From Symbiobacteriaceae bacterium (GTDB lineage Bacteria > Bacillota > JAAYKD01 > WRDA01), in contig WREE01000046.1 of assembly GCA_009779515.1 (NCBI GenBank), forward strand, positions 1 to 12,777: a stretch of 12,777 nucleotides of DNA, read 5' to 3'. The first letter of the stretch is position 1. Each line of letters opens with the position of its first letter. Shown here in pieces: positions 1-6,425 of this stretch. Both the position numbers and the translations under genes were made by a program. The notes below the pieces were generated by a model, which worked only from the letters and a program-made list of their open reading frames with translations, ran no database searches and had not been told where the DNA came from.

Positions 1-49
1 CAGCCAAGAGGGTGAGCAGAGCAGAAGCCATTTTGGCAACAGCCGTCAC
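1..49 (-). CDS. Probable start of next gene, cut by window edge (possible ABC permease)
   Basis: Reading leftwards, a GTG at 49-47 overlaps the TGA stop of the substrate-binding protein in a GTGA arrangement typical of translationally coupled genes. The frame stays open to the edge and reads VTAVAKMASALLTLLA, hydrophobic like the first membrane helix of an integral membrane protein. An AAAGGTG stretch about 10 bases before the GTG could be its ribosome binding site; an in-frame ATG at 31-29 is an alternative start. A DppB/OppB-type permease would be the usual neighbour of a peptide-binding lipoprotein, but that is inference from position. Only about 16 codons are visible, so neither the function nor the reality of the gene can be settled here. 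Confidence 0.35.
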   Translation of the reverse strand, partial: MTAVAKMASALLTLLA

Positions 50-1638
50 CGTAAATCGACACCTTTCATATCTATGAAGCCGATAGGATAGGTGGGCATA
101 AGGGTTAGGCGGTTGGAAACCCCCCGGTAAAGGGTGATGTCCATAATAAAGACTGCCGGTACCTCTTCCGCGATTAGCTTTTGGATCTCCTGATAAATGG
201 GCACCCGTTCTTCCGGAATAGCCGTTGCCCGCCCTTGTAGCAGCAAACTGTCTATCTCCGGGCTGCTGTAGCGGGTAAAGTTATTGTTGTGGGTGGAAGA
301 GAAACGCCCCAGCACTGCGTCGGGATCCAGTTTACCGGAAAGACCTATGATCGTGGCTTGGTGGTTAAAGGCGCCGTAAACATCGGTAAGCCACTGTGCC
401 CAAGCAATGGGTTCGATATTCATCGTCACCCCAATTTGCTGCATTTGGATCTGTATGATTTCCGCCGTCTGCATATGGAAGGTATACTCCGAAGGGACTT
501 TGACGGTAAAGCTTAAATTGCTGTAGCCAGCCGCCGCTAACAGATCCCGGGCTTTCTGAGGGTCGTAGGGGTAGGTATTTTCTAGGTTGGGAGCTGCATA
601 AAAAGCCATAACCTCACTGAAGTTGGTGCCCAGCTTTTGGGAGCCTGGCGCCATTAGTTCGATAATAGCATCTTTATCGACGCCGTGGTTGATGGCTTGA
701 CGGACACGCAGGTCTTTAAAAGGCTCGAACTCGGTGTTCAACGCCAGCAGCTGAGGCATATTCTGAGGGGTCTCGATAACCTCAAACCGGCTGCGATCTA
801 AGGAACGGAGTTGCCCTAAAGTGAGTTCGCAAATATCCAGTTCGCCATTTTGCAACGCCATAAAGGCGGTGTTACTGCCGGGGTCGAAGATGCGAAACTC
901 CACTTCGTCCAACTTAGGTAAACCTTCCTGGTAAAAGAGGGGGTTTTTGACCATTTTTAGGTTAACTCCCGGGTTGTAAGAGACAAAGGAGAAGGGACCT
1001 GCTCCCACGGGGCTTGTACTTTGGTTCGGACCTGAACCTAAGGGGATAATGGCAGTGATGAGTTTGCTGAGCAAGGAAGCATCCCCCTGGGATAAGTGCA
1101 ACTCCACGGTATAGCTGTCAGGGGTGATAATCTCCGTTACGGCGTTTAAAGAAGAAGACAAGGGGCGCTCGCTCTCCCCCACCTTACCCTGCAAGCGTTC
1201 CAGGCTATATTTAACATCTTTGGCTTCCACCGGATCCCCGTTGTGGAAGTAGGCATCTTCCCGTAGAAAGAAAGTATACAACAGCTGGTCCTGGGAAATT
1301 TCCCAATGGGTTGCCAGTTCCGGGACAATTTCACCTCGGGTATCGGTATTCACTAAACCGGTGAATACGTTAAACATAACCTCCTGGGTACCGGTGGCAC
1401 TGGAAAGGTGAGGATCCAGATTGTCCATATTCTGCGGAATACCCACTACCGCACGTTTGGGCTCGGTAGGAGGCGCCGTAGGAGGTGAGGCGGTTGGTCC
1501 TGCCGTAGGAGTAGTGGTAGGGGCAGTGGTAGGGTTGGAGTTACCGTTACATCCAGTCAGCAGCAGTAAAAGGCATAGCAGAGTGCTAAGCAATGCCGCA
1601 CGGTGGTGGCGCCGCAGCATCGGGAGATACAGGGTCAT
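46..1638 (-). CDS. Peptide/nickel-type ABC transporter substrate-binding lipoprotein (SBP family 5)
   Basis: A 530-residue extracytoplasmic solute receptor that should capture oligopeptides or related solutes and deliver them to an ABC permease. The N-terminus has a basic stretch, a hydrophobic core (about residues 15-27) and the lipobox LLTGC, so Cys30 is the expected lipidated residue after signal peptidase II cleavage. Residues 31-61 form a low-complexity Thr/Pro/Ala/Ser linker. The mature domain shows SBP_bac_5 features: LDPH at 74-77, FHNGDPVEAKDVKYSLER at 131-148, VGAGPF at 211-216 and RQAINHGVDKDAI at 313-325. Length is normal for the family. The ATG at 1638 is preceded by AAGGAGGA with 8-base spacing, which fixes the start against Met7. 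It is divergent from the cyclophilin gene and probably co-transcribed with a gene to the left. The true substrate cannot be read from sequence; peptides are the default, while nickel or sugars are possible in this family. Confidence 0.95.
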   Translation of the reverse strand: MTLYLPMLRRHHRAALLSTLLCLLLLLTGCNGNSNPTTAPTTTPTAGPTASPPTAPPTEPKRAVVGIPQNMDNLDPHLSSATGTQEVMFNVFTGLVNTDTRGEIVPELATHWEISQDQLLYTFFLREDAYFHNGDPVEAKDVKYSLERLQGKVGESERPLSSSLNAVTEIITPDSYTVELHLSQGDASLLSKLITAIIPLGSGPNQSTSPVGAGPFSFVSYNPGVNLKMVKNPLFYQEGLPKLDEVEFRIFDPGSNTAFMALQNGELDICELTLGQLRSLDRSRFEVIETPQNMPQLLALNTEFEPFKDLRVRQAINHGVDKDAIIELMAPGSQKLGTNFSEVMAFYAAPNLENTYPYDPQKARDLLAAAGYSNLSFTVKVPSEYTFHMQTAEIIQIQMQQIGVTMNIEPIAWAQWLTDVYGAFNHQATIIGLSGKLDPDAVLGRFSSTHNNNFTRYSSPEIDSLLLQGRATAIPEERVPIYQEIQKLIAEEVPAVFIMDITLYRGVSNRLTLMPTYPIGFIDMKGVDLR

Positions 1639-1674
1639 TTTGAAGTTCCTCCTTATTAATTTGCGCTTGGCTTT

Positions 1675-1704
1675 ATTATACTATTTTTACATGGTAAAGA
1701 GCAA
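1675..1704 (-). promoter_or_regulatory. Sigma-70/A-type promoter for the substrate-binding lipoprotein
   Basis: On the minus strand a perfect TATAAT (1680-1675) lies 18 bases downstream of TTGCTC (1704-1699). The -10 ends about 36 bases before the ATG at 1638, leaving room for a short leader carrying AAGGAGGA. The -35 matches the consensus only in its TTG half. It points away from the cyclophilin promoter, forming a divergent pair. Confidence 0.6.
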
Positions 1705-1707
1705 GAG

Positions 1708-1717
1708 TTTCGCGAAA
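1708..1717. promoter_or_regulatory. 10-bp perfect palindrome between two divergent -35 elements
   Basis: TTTCGCGAAA is exactly self-complementary and sits in the 17 bases separating the two divergent -35 boxes (1699-1704 and 1722-1727). A dimeric regulator bound here could affect both promoters. No regulator gene is visible nearby and a palindrome this short can arise by chance, so an operator role is only a suggestion. Confidence 0.25.
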
Positions 1718-1721
1718 TTCA

Positions 1722-1751
1722 TTGCTAACCATAACCCTCTCGTGCTATACT
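1722..1751 (+). promoter_or_regulatory. Extended -10 promoter for the cyclophilin/PLP-enzyme pair
   Basis: TTGCTA (1722-1727) is followed after 18 bases by TATACT (1746-1751), and a TG one base upstream of the -10 (1743-1744) makes it an extended -10 element. The distance from the -10 to the ATG at 1788 is about 36 bases. The promoter would drive the cyclophilin and probably the PLP enzyme 30 bases after it. Confidence 0.6.
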
Positions 1752-1787
1752 CGCCGGGTAATACTTTCGACAAAGGAGAGGCGAAAA

Positions 1788-2219
1788 ATGAGCAAAGCAG
1801 AAATCCATTTAGCCAAAGGCGGCACGGTCACCATTAATTTCTTTCCCGAAGAAGCACCGGACACCGTGAAAAACTTTATTGATTTAGCCCAAGCCGGCTT
1901 CTACAACGGTCTCACCTTTCATCGGGTCATCCCGGGCTTCGTCGCCCAAGGCGGTTGCCCCAACGGCAACGGCAGCGGTGGTCCCGGCTATACTATCCCT
2001 TGCGAGGCTGAGAACAACCCTCATAAGCACCTGCGAGGCACCTTGTCCATGGCTCATGCCGGCAAGGATACCGGAGGAAGCCAGTTCTTCATCTGCTACG
2101 CTCCGCAGCCTCATTTAGACCAAAAGCATACTATTTTCGGTGAAGTAAACCTAGGGATGGAGCTGGTAGATGCCATCCAACCGGGGGATGTTATGGCCAA
2201 GGTCATCATCGTCGATTAG
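1788..2219 (+). CDS. Cyclophilin-type peptidyl-prolyl cis-trans isomerase, cytosolic
   Basis: A 143-residue single-domain cyclophilin that should catalyse cis-trans isomerisation of Xaa-Pro bonds and assist protein folding. The core motifs are present: FHRVIPGFVAQGGCP at 45-59 with the catalytic-type Arg46, the segment around LSMAH at 86-90, GGSQFFI at 96-102 and LDQKHTIFG at 110-118. The position of the human CypA tryptophan that contacts cyclosporin is His109 here, so poor cyclosporin binding would be expected from family knowledge. There is no signal peptide. The start at 1788 is chosen because AAAGGAGAG lies 7 bases upstream; the frame is open further upstream (Met at 1722), but that would overlap the promoter and add unrelated sequence. 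The length matches short bacterial cytosolic cyclophilins. It is probably the first gene of a two-gene operon with the PLP enzyme. Confidence 0.95.
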   Translation: MSKAEIHLAKGGTVTINFFPEEAPDTVKNFIDLAQAGFYNGLTFHRVIPGFVAQGGCPNGNGSGGPGYTIPCEAENNPHKHLRGTLSMAHAGKDTGGSQFFICYAPQPHLDQKHTIFGEVNLGMELVDAIQPGDVMAKVIIVD

Positions 2220-2249
2220 GTAAACCCAAGATAGCTGTAAAGGAGTAGA

Positions 2250-3455
2250 ATGGTTATGCGTGAAAAAGGGGTTTACAGCAAGAAAGATCAGGAGATGGCA
2301 CTGGGTAACGATGAGCTTATCTGCGCTCATCTGGGGGACGAGTATGAAAAGTTTATGGGCGCCGTCATCCCGCCGCTTTTTCAGAACTCCCTGCATGTCC
2401 ACCCGGATGTAGAAACCATGTGGTCGCCGGCTCCCGGTAGCTTCGTCTATGCTCGCGTCGCCAACCCCACCACCGATATTTTTGAGCGTAAGGTAGCCGC
2501 TCTGGAGCGAGGCGAGAAGGCAGTAGCCTTCGCCTCGGGGATGGGTGCTATCACCGCTTCGATTCTGGCGGCTGTCTCCTGTGGCGGTCATTTTATTGGC
2601 GTCGAGGGGATGTATGGCCCCACTCGCACCTTTGTCCAAGACTTTTTCCCTAAAATAGGAGTAGAGGCTACTTTTATAACCGGTAGCGATATCAACGAGC
2701 TAAAAGCTGCTATTCGACCCAACACCCAGTGTATCTACCTGGAGAGCCCTTCTTCGGTAGCCCTTAGGATGCAGGATATCCCCGGGATTGCCGCTATCGC
2801 CCGGGAGCACGGCATTGCCACGGTTATCGATAACTCCTGGGCATCACCTATTTACCAAAAACCTCTGACCATGGGGATTGATATGGTGGTACATACGGTA
2901 TCCAAGTACATAGGAGGGCATTCTGATATTGTAGCAGGCATCTCCTGTGGCTCGGCAGAATGGATGGCTAAAGTCTCCAAAAACCGGGAAATCTACGGCG
3001 CGATGATGGGTCCTTTTGAATCCTGGCTCGCTATTCGGGGCTTGCGCACCCTGCCCCTTCGCTTGAAGGCAGCTATGGCCAGCGGCTTAAAGGTGGCTAA
3101 CTTTTTAGAACAGCACCCTATGGTGGAGCGAGTGGTTTACCCGGGACTCCCCAGCCATCCCGATTATGCCCTGGGGCAAAAGCAGCTCAGCGGTTACGGT
3201 AGCTTGATGAGCTTTGTCCCCAAGGGAGATTTGGAAGAAGCCAAGGCTTTTGCCAATCGCCTTACCTGGTTTAAGCTGGGGGTGTCCTGGGGCGGCTTCG
3301 AAAGCCTAATTACTGTCAGCCGCTACAACCCTTCCTTAGAGGAGCAGGAACGTCGCGGGGTTTACCCCAGGATGATTCGCATCTATGTAGGGCTGGAAGA
3401 TGTGGACGCTCTTATCGCCGATCTTGATCAAAGTCTTAACCAGATAAAGCTGTAG
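2250..3455 (+). CDS. Cys/Met-metabolism PLP-dependent enzyme, cystathionine beta-lyase-like C-S lyase
   Basis: A 401-residue fold-type I PLP enzyme of the Cys_Met_Meta_PP family, acting on sulfur amino acids by beta- or gamma-elimination or replacement. Lys219 in HTVSKYIGGHSD is the expected Schiff-base lysine. Asp194 in VIDNSW should contact the pyridine nitrogen, and Tyr67/Arg69 in YARVANPT should bind phosphate of the neighbouring subunit. Tyr122 in MYGPT stacks on the cofactor. The Cys that marks canonical methionine gamma-lyase after YG is Pro124 here. The SWGGFESL motif at 346-353, with Trp347, resembles MetC-type cystathionine beta-lyases, as does IRIYVGLED at 376-384. Cysteine desulfhydrase or gamma-lyase activity remains possible. 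AAAGGAG lies 4 bases before the ATG at 2250 and 10 before a second ATG at 2256, so either may be used. It sits 30 bases after the cyclophilin with no terminator between them. Confidence 0.9.
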   Translation: MVMREKGVYSKKDQEMALGNDELICAHLGDEYEKFMGAVIPPLFQNSLHVHPDVETMWSPAPGSFVYARVANPTTDIFERKVAALERGEKAVAFASGMGAITASILAAVSCGGHFIGVEGMYGPTRTFVQDFFPKIGVEATFITGSDINELKAAIRPNTQCIYLESPSSVALRMQDIPGIAAIAREHGIATVIDNSWASPIYQKPLTMGIDMVVHTVSKYIGGHSDIVAGISCGSAEWMAKVSKNREIYGAMMGPFESWLAIRGLRTLPLRLKAAMASGLKVANFLEQHPMVERVVYPGLPSHPDYALGQKQLSGYGSLMSFVPKGDLEEAKAFANRLTWFKLGVSWGGFESLITVSRYNPSLEEQERRGVYPRMIRIYVGLEDVDALIADLDQSLNQIKL

Positions 3456-3460
3456 GTAAG

Positions 3461-3492
3461 TTATCCCCAAAGTTATCCACAGTTGGGGATAA
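3461..3492. other. Cluster of three DnaA-box-like 9-mers in a convergent intergenic region
   Basis: TTATCCACA at 3473-3481 is a perfect match to the classical bacterial DnaA-box consensus. Two further 9-mers differ by one base (TTATCCCCA): one on the plus strand at 3461-3469 and one on the minus strand at 3492-3484. They fall inside a long inverted repeat between converging genes, with no origin-associated genes (dnaA, dnaN, rpmH) in view. This could be a DnaA-binding site that titrates or regulates DnaA, or the resemblance could simply follow from the hairpin sequence. Confidence 0.35.
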
Positions 3493-3502
3493 CTTTGGGG
3501 AT
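3463..3502. terminator. Long perfect hairpin between convergent genes, possible bidirectional terminator
   Basis: Arms 3463-3478 and 3487-3502 are exact reverse complements: 16 paired bases closing an 8-base loop. A second, mutually exclusive hairpin pairs 3458-3470 with 3483-3495. The structure begins 8 bases after the stop of the PLP enzyme and lies about 50 bases beyond the stop of the kinase-like gene on the other strand, the expected place for a shared terminator. No T-run follows in either direction, so it is not a textbook intrinsic terminator. It may act as an mRNA 3'-end stabiliser, a protein-binding site or a dispersed repeat. Confidence 0.5.
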
Positions 3503-3553
3503 TATCTTCTGCTCAAGCTGTGTATATGGTGTGTGTTTTGCCAACACCCCAGG

Positions 3554-4498
3554 CTAATCCCAGGGGAAACGCAGGTAGCGGTGACCTGTGAGTTGCTCCA
3601 TATAGGCAATATCTTCCGGGGATAAAAGGCGAATATGCTGCACCAGCTCCTGGAGCTCCCGGGTTGCCACTTCCGGAGCGAAGTTTAAAAGCTCCACGGT
3701 GGCAAAAGCCACTCCACTTCGGGTTAGATCGATAAGCAGGGGTAAGTTATCTTCTGCCGCCAAAAAGAAGCACCCTGCGTGCTGCAGCACCGGTAGCCTT
3801 TCTTGAGCATAGATATGGTGGGGTGCGGGAATGAACTGCGAAAATCGCGAAGCAAGATGGGAGCGCATGGCAGCAGAAACCGGTCCCGGGTAGATAGTGC
3901 CAGGATAAAGCAGCACTTGGGACTGATACTCCTGCTCGGAGGCATAAAACTGCTCCGCTTGCTGCAGAATTATTTCGGCTAATTGTTGAGGGCTTACTTG
4001 GCAGGTATCTATTACCAGGTCGTAATGGGAGAGATCGAAGTAATCCTCACCGTAAAAATTTTGAAAGCGTTCCCTTTCCGAGGCCGCCCGTTGCAAAATA
4101 TGCTGTCCTGTCTGCCAGATAGAGTTATAATGCTCTACTTTGCCACGATTATCGTCGGTATAGATTCTGGTAGCTGCTACCTCGATATCGACGGTCAGAA
4201 AGACTTTGAAAGAGTGAGGCACAAAGTGCCACGCCATGCGGGAATCGAAGATGATACTCTCCTTGGTGCCAACTGTAGCAATACGCACCACTTCATCGTC
4301 GATAAGTTTGTCGTGCTTGCTGTCGCTTTGCATGAACAAGTTTAGCTCCAGGGTAGTCATCCCCATCTTTTGAGCCAGTTGGCGCTGCACGTCTCCGGTG
4401 GAATAGCGGGTAAAACCATATTGCTCGTGCAAAAGCCGACACAAAGTGGACTTGCCACTGCCCAGGTTGCCGGTTATGGTAATATGTATGCTGGACAC
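3554..4498 (-). CDS. Cytidylate-kinase-like P-loop NTPase with an unrecognised C-terminal domain
   Basis: A 314-residue protein. Residues 1-185 look like the archaeal-type CMP kinase fold: a P-loop GNLGSGKST at 10-18, then YSTGDVQRQLAQKMGMT at 32-48 (a nucleoside monophosphate-binding segment), FDSRMAWHF at 84-92 and LTVDIEVAATRI at 101-112. These fit an enzyme moving phosphate from ATP to a nucleotide or related acceptor. Residues about 190-314 match no family I recognise; they include YPGTIYPGPVSAAMRSH (198-214), a hydrophobic segment and a C-terminus ending HRYLRFPWD. Ordinary CMP kinases of this type end near residue 180-190, so this appears to be a fusion. The start is a GTG at 4498, with AGGTGG 7 bases upstream; a later start would damage the P-loop. 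It is divergent from the amidohydrolase and convergent with the PLP enzyme. Kinase activity is likely but the acceptor is uncertain. Confidence 0.8.
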   Translation of the reverse strand: MSSIHITITGNLGSGKSTLCRLLHEQYGFTRYSTGDVQRQLAQKMGMTTLELNLFMQSDSKHDKLIDDEVVRIATVGTKESIIFDSRMAWHFVPHSFKVFLTVDIEVAATRIYTDDNRGKVEHYNSIWQTGQHILQRAASERERFQNFYGEDYFDLSHYDLVIDTCQVSPQQLAEIILQQAEQFYASEQEYQSQVLLYPGTIYPGPVSAAMRSHLASRFSQFIPAPHHIYAQERLPVLQHAGCFFLAAEDNLPLLIDLTRSGVAFATVELLNFAPEVATRELQELVQHIRLLSPEDIAYMEQLTGHRYLRFPWD

Positions 4499-4548
4499 CT
4501 CCTCGCCACCTATTAATTCCCCTTAGAGGGAGAAAAACCTTCTTTAGC

Positions 4549-4573
4549 GTAAGGCGGTCTACAACCGCATTAC
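4549..4573. promoter_or_regulatory. Imperfect palindrome in the divergent kinase/amidohydrolase intergenic region
   Basis: Arms GTAA-g-GCGGT (4549-4558) and ACCGC-a-TTAC (4564-4573) pair at 9 of 10 positions around a 5-base centre. The element lies between two divergent start codons and upstream of the amidohydrolase -10 box, where a dimeric repressor or activator would bind. Neither neighbour encodes a DNA-binding regulator that I recognise. Confidence 0.35.
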
Positions 4574-4590
4574 CTGTTCGGAGTGTCTTT

Positions 4591-4619
4591 TTAAGGGAAA
4601 CGTAGGTGGGGGATATAAT
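4591..4619 (+). promoter_or_regulatory. Probable promoter of the amidohydrolase gene
   Basis: A perfect TATAAT at 4614-4619 lies 36 bases before the ATG at 4656. The hexamer 17 bases upstream (TTAAGG, 4591-4596) matches the -35 consensus poorly, which suggests a promoter that may need an activator. The palindrome at 4549-4573 lies just upstream. Confidence 0.5.
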
Positions 4620-4655
4620 AAAGTAACAATGTAATACGAAGGGAAGTTTTAGCCT

Positions 4656-6278
4656 ATGAGCAAAAACTTGGTAGATTTAATACTATCCAACGGCAAAGTT
4701 TGGACAGGCAACCCGATGCAGCCGACAGCGGAGGCAGTAGCCATAGCCCAGGGTCGCATTGTAGCAGTAGGAGATAATGCCACCATTCTTCGAGACTACC
4801 AGAGCCAGAACAGCTACGATATGGCAGGGCGCCGCCTTCTCCCCGGCTTGCAGGATAGCCACTTACACCTGATTAGCACCGGAACCTTTCTGGGACAGAT
4901 TAGCCTGGTGGGGTGCCGCAGTATCGGTGAACTGCAGGAAAGGCTGCGCACCGCGCCTGCAGGGGAGGACTGGATCGTAGCTCGGGGTTTTCTCCAGGAT
5001 GAGTTTAACGAAAAGCGGATGCCCACGCGAGAGGACTTAGACGAAGTATCCGCCACACGTCCGGTTTTTATCGTTAGGGCTTGTGGTCATGTGGCTATCT
5101 GCAACACCTTATTGCTAAATATGGCAGGGGTGGTTAAAGGTTTTGGGCAAGTCTCCGGCGGTGAAATTGGCTATGATGCCCAGGGAGAGCCTAACGGTTT
5201 TCTGGCGGAGAACGCTATCGGCTTGGCGCGCCGCTTGCAACCAGCCACCACCTCCCAGCGGTTGCAAAGCTCCATTGCCCGCGCCGCTGCCGAGCTACTC
5301 CGTTCCGGTATAACTACTGCCCAAAGCGACGATTTTGGACGTGACAACTGGGATCTAACCTTCACTGCCTACCAAGAGGCTTACGAAGCCGGTCAGCTTC
5401 CCCTACGGGTTAACCACCAGATGCGTTTTAACACTCCTGAGGATGTAGCTCGCTTCGTGGCTTGGCGCGATACGGTGGCTTATGCCGCTGGCATCCCCCG
5501 GGAGCGCTTCGCCTTTGGTCCCGTCAAGCTGATGTGTGATGGTTCCCTGGGAGGACGCACCGCCGCCATGGCAGACCCCTATCATGATGCTCCTCATACC
5601 CAGGGGGTAGCTATCCTTAGCCGCGAGGAGATGACGGCTATCTTTCGGGAGGCACATGCTGCCGGCTTCCAACTGAGTGGTCACGCCATTGGCGACAAGG
5701 CTATTACCGACCTAATTGAAGCCATGGGGGCAGCTATTCCTGAAGCAGAGCGGGAGCAGGCGCGTCCCCGGGTCATCCATGCCCAGATAACCACTGAGGC
5801 TATTCTGCAGAGAATGCGGGAGCTGAAAGTTCACTGCGATATTCAGCCTGCCTTCGTGCCCACAGATTGCCCCATCTTGGATGCCCGGGTTGGTCCTGAC
5901 AAAGCAGCTACCAGCTATGCCTGGGCTACGATGCGCCACACCGGCATTACCACTTCCGGCGGCTCCGACTCTCCTGTCGAATCCTATAATCCTTTCTATG
6001 GTATCTACTGCGCTGTCACCCGTCAGAATTCGGAAGGCATCCCCCTCCAAGGGTGGTCGCCCCAAGAGCGCCTCACCGTGGCGGAAGCCCTTAAGCTCTA
6101 CACTTATGATGGCGCCTATGCCATTGGGCTGGAAGGGCAAGTAGGACAGATTGCTCCTACCCAATGGGCAGATATGATCCTTATCGATAGAGATATCATA
6201 ACCGTTCCTCACCAGGAGATCAAAGATATCCAGGTGGTAGCCGCCTGGGTAGATGGCCTTCTGGCCTACCAACAGTAG
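4656..6278 (+). CDS. YtcJ-type metal-dependent amidohydrolase (Amidohydro_3 family)
   Basis: A 540-residue cytosolic hydrolase of the amidohydrolase superfamily, related to YtcJ and N-substituted formamide deformylases, that should hydrolyse an amide or similar C-N bond at a metal centre. Metal-site residues are visible in the usual order: DSHLH at 67-71 (His69, His71), Lys291 in VKLMCDGSLGG, His343 in GHAIGD, His375 in RVIHAQ and Asp438 in GGSDSPVE. The N-terminal beta-sandwich segment (1-60) and the C-terminal strand segment QWADMILIDRDI (503-514) complete the composite fold. The length is typical. There is no signal peptide. The ribosome binding site is weak (GAAGGGA, 11 bases before the ATG). 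It is a single-gene unit, with its own promoter and a strong terminator after it. The natural substrate of most YtcJ proteins is unknown, and none can be assigned here. Confidence 0.92.
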   Translation: MSKNLVDLILSNGKVWTGNPMQPTAEAVAIAQGRIVAVGDNATILRDYQSQNSYDMAGRRLLPGLQDSHLHLISTGTFLGQISLVGCRSIGELQERLRTAPAGEDWIVARGFLQDEFNEKRMPTREDLDEVSATRPVFIVRACGHVAICNTLLLNMAGVVKGFGQVSGGEIGYDAQGEPNGFLAENAIGLARRLQPATTSQRLQSSIARAAAELLRSGITTAQSDDFGRDNWDLTFTAYQEAYEAGQLPLRVNHQMRFNTPEDVARFVAWRDTVAYAAGIPRERFAFGPVKLMCDGSLGGRTAAMADPYHDAPHTQGVAILSREEMTAIFREAHAAGFQLSGHAIGDKAITDLIEAMGAAIPEAEREQARPRVIHAQITTEAILQRMRELKVHCDIQPAFVPTDCPILDARVGPDKAATSYAWATMRHTGITTSGGSDSPVESYNPFYGIYCAVTRQNSEGIPLQGWSPQERLTVAEALKLYTYDGAYAIGLEGQVGQIAPTQWADMILIDRDIITVPHQEIKDIQVVAAWVDGLLAYQQ

Positions 6279-6336
6279 GAGACTATCCTTAGACCCCCAA
6301 GGTGGGGATCCTAGGCTGCCTTGGATGCATAATAAT

Positions 6337-6376
6337 AGCGACATCGTGCTTTTAGCCAGGCACGATGTCGCTTTTT
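6337..6376 (+). terminator. Rho-independent terminator after the amidohydrolase
   Basis: Arms 6337-6349 and 6360-6372 form a perfect 13-bp stem (AGCGACATCGTGC and its complement) with a 10-base loop, followed by a T-run at 6372-6376. It begins 59 bases after the amidohydrolase stop. On the minus strand the same hairpin lies 54 bases beyond the S9 peptidase stop, but only ATTATTAT follows it there, so it may stop that transcript less efficiently. Confidence 0.85.
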
Positions 6377-6425
6377 GAGTTATTTATGTTGCTGCATTTA
6401 AGCAGGTTGTTTATTTACAGGCTGC

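Noticed and set aside
1722..1787. Extended cyclophilin N-terminus from an ATG at 1722
   Set aside because: The extension runs through the -35/-10 promoter and the AAAGGAGAG ribosome binding site for the ATG at 1788, and adds residues that short cytosolic cyclophilins lack.
1421..1837. Plus-strand frame with Val/Gly repeats over the start of the lipoprotein gene
   Set aside because: The repeats are the antisense reading of the Thr/Pro/Ala linker codons of the lipoprotein. The frame has no start signal of its own.
3461..3502. Chromosomal replication origin
   Set aside because: Only three DnaA-like boxes, no AT-rich unwinding region and no dnaA, dnaN, rpmH or gyr genes nearby.
5712..6344. Long open frame antisense to the amidohydrolase, also running into the terminator
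   Set aside because: It lies opposite a well-supported gene with a complete metal site, and its translation shows no family features. It is explained by codon bias of the true gene.
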